Origin: Symbiodinium sp. CCMP2592
Taxonomy: Eukaryota > Sar > Dinophyceae > Suessiales > Symbiodiniaceae
DNA length: 64,000 bases
Assembly (NCBI GenBank): GCA_905221615.1
Contig: CAJNDT010004868.1
Coordinates: 62,001-126,000 of the forward strand
Direction: 5' to 3'
Shown: positions 62,120-64,000 of the stretch, piece by piece
Layout: the number at the start of each line of letters is the position of its first letter
Numbering within the stretch: the first letter of the stretch is position 1
Made by a program: the position numbers and the translations under genes
Notes under the pieces: generated by a model
Databases searched by the model: none
The model's input: only the letters and a program-made list of their open reading frames with translations
Told to the model about the DNA's origin: nothing

Positions 62120-63389
62120 TGCCCAGAACGGGCAATTGTGATGGTCGTGACAATTCTGTTTCTGCTGCTGCCGCTGTTGATGATGTTGCTGTGATATGAA
62201 GCCTATGACGATGATAAAGAACATAAATGAGCATAGCGTGGTGTGATGGTGGTGATCATGATCCTTGGACCTAGGCCGCAGGCCCCAATTCTGAAACCAT
62301 CTGCAACCCCAAGTCTCCAAGCCACCCATAGCCATAGTGAAAAGGGGCCTCCAAGCACGAAGGCCCGGAGGCGGAAATCGCTCCGTGTCACGGCCGATAA
62401 AGGCCCGGGCGTTTTCGATTGCTTTTTCTCCTGGGATTTCTTGTTAAGACAAACACAAGGCTCTCTGAAGGTTGTATCTGGGTTTGCACAGGGATTTATG
62501 GAAGTTTCCGTTTCAGAGGTCTTAGGGTGTCGGATCCTAATGTCTGACGTTGTTGGACTCGGGCGTCGGCTTGGGGCTGAGATGAGGGTCTTTTAGCGCT
62601 TAGGGTTTAGTGCTAATCTGGCGTCTGAGGATGGGATGCACTCTCGGATGCACTGGCGCGTAGGTAGACTACCTCTAACACCCCAATCACTTTTTGCACA
62701 GAGAGGTGTGAAGCCTAAACCCGAAACCTAAAGCCCAGGCTGACCTACACAGAATAAGTTGTTAAAACCGCAGGCCGCATGCTGGAAGGCTTCTGTCATA
62801 GGTAGTTGATGCCATGATCCCCCTGTGGACCCTATCATATATAAGTAGACTGAGATGCCCCCATAGCCCTGAGTTAAGCCCTGCCCGAGTCCAGCTCTTG
62901 TCCTGGGGTTCAGGGTTTCGGGCTTAAGAGAGTAGGGTTTAGGGGGTAGGGCGTGAAGAGAAACCCCTGTCGCATAGCAGACGCAGTTAGGGCTTAAGTG
63001 ATTAGGATAGGGACTCTAAGCCCGGAAGTTTGGGGTTTGGGGGTTGTGCGCCTCGTTCGACCATTCGAAGTCGAGTCCTATTTCAGTGGCCTTCTTGATG
63101 CCCACCCTTTACCGTGCAGCCCCGCTGTGGTCACGCCCGGAGCATGTCGGGCGTACTCATTGGTATTTCATTAAGAGTCTTTGAGAACCCTAAACCCCAA
63201 AAGCCCTCACCTTTCGCGCTAAACCCGCAGCCTTAAAGTCAACATTATCCCCGAATGCCCTACTTGTTTTAGGACTTCTAAAAAGAAATCAGAATAAGTA
63301 TCCCCACAACTATATATAACTTTTAAAGGTTCCAGGAAGGGTTTAGGGTTTAAGGGTTTAGGGGTTTATGGGAAGATCATCGCCAGGGC

Positions 63390-63498
63390 CCGCTGCTCCG
63401 CGTGGCGCGGGAGGTGACGCGCGAACGCCTAGGCAGCGAAGATGCCCATGGCTTTGGCCGCGTGGGCTCCTCAGTCAGGGAGAAAGCGAGGAGTGAGT
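63390..63498 (+). CDS. Probable exon, hypothetical
   Basis: GCCAG acceptor, AGGA|GTGAGTG donor. GPLLRVAREVTRERLGSEDA, then HGFGRVGSSVREKAR. Clean coding appearance; family not recognised. Confidence 0.55.
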
Positions 63499-63676
63499 GT
63501 CTGGAGGGCTCTCAGGGGTTTTCAGGAGCTTTAGGAGGTCAGGCATAGGGCTCGGGGATTGGAGGTTTTACGGTGTTTTAAGTGCGCTGGAAGCGAGTTC
63601 CGAGCTGATGTCGGAGCTGTGGTTTTAGGGCCCTGGTTGGAACCTGCAGGGGACTTTACATCAGGTTCCTAGGTTA

Positions 63677-63774
63677 CCTATAGACTTTATGGTAGTTGCT
63701 TGATTGGTTTAACTACCGACGTATCTAGGGTTCTATGATGTAACTCCAGCAAGGAAGTACAATGCAACCATAGG
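63677..63774. mobile_element. MITE with TA duplication, CCTATAG family, copy 2 (diverged)
   Basis: 98 bp; CCTATAGACTTTATGGTAGT to GTACAATGCAACCATAGG, TA on both sides; related to the copy at 41898. Confidence 0.6.
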
Positions 63775-64000
63775 TACATGCATATGCCGTGGACCATCAT
63801 CTGAGTGCCACACAGAGCCCGAGAGCCCTATATTGAGGAGTGTACTTGAAATCCCTGTATACTTCAAGTAAGATAGGTTCTTTCAAGGCAGATAGGTTCT
63901 TTAAGTCATGCTCAGGACACCGCTACATTTCCAGGAATCTTGTTTCTCCACATCTGTTTTAAGGACCAGGATCCCTTTCTCATGAATGGGATGTTCCTTC

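Overview
The window looks like nuclear DNA of a dinoflagellate, most like a Suessiales/Symbiodiniaceae-type genome (genus not resolvable by eye). Reasons: TTTAGGG/CCCTAAA plant-type telomere motifs are scattered through introns. Coding sequence is cut into very small exons whose introns start with GC at least as often as GT and resume after AG, usually AG|G. There are repeated exons, dense MITEs and a dinoflagellate-style Copia retroelement. No bacterial operon, RBS, tRNA, rRNA or CRISPR array was recognised.

Layout. (1) 1-6.5 kb, minus strand: exons of a low-complexity, coiled or acidic protein running off the left edge. It includes four tandemly duplicated Q/N-rich exons (2.06-2.77 kb), Ala/Pro/Gln repeats (4.97-5.80 kb) and a domain that I recall as recurrent in dinoflagellate proteins (1.1-1.5 kb). 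(2) 6.5-13 kb: mostly non-coding, with a GAATAACG tandem repeat, an ~830-bp TAG microsatellite and several MITEs. (3) 13.3-18.2 kb, minus strand: a chain of at least 15 small exons, most with mutually consistent reading phase and again with duplicated exons. (4) 19.2-25.1 kb, plus strand: a decayed Copia-type retrotransposon (Cys-rich N-terminal part, integrase, reverse transcriptase, RNase H) with frameshifts and one in-frame TAG. A possible 3' LTR follows it; no 5' LTR was found. (5) 25.8-59.0 kb, plus strand: one ABCG-type ABC transporter gene, assembled here by eye from 29 exons of 15-93 nt. The nucleotide-binding domain (25.8-36 kb) comes before the membrane domain (38.8-59 kb). Walker A, Q-loop, signature, Walker B and H-loop sit on separate exons, several being micro-exons of 15-27 nt. 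(6) The 12.5-kb intron between the 46.0- and 58.55-kb exons holds an 85-bp satellite carrying a captured helicase fragment, a 1.49-kb foldback element, a Helitron-like element and tandem repeats. The Helitron-like element has a Rep/PIF1-type helicase ORF plus an upstream ORF with an ASCH-like domain. A dispersed ~200-bp repeat lies on both sides. (7) 59-64 kb, plus strand: degenerate telomere-like introns with a few probable exons of a further gene, or of the same gene.

The minus-strand genes (left) and plus-strand genes (right) diverge from the 18-26 kb zone where the Copia element sits. Exon calls rest on reading-frame content, splice dinucleotides, phase agreement between neighbouring exons and, for the transporter, the known order of ABCG motifs. 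None has transcript support here.
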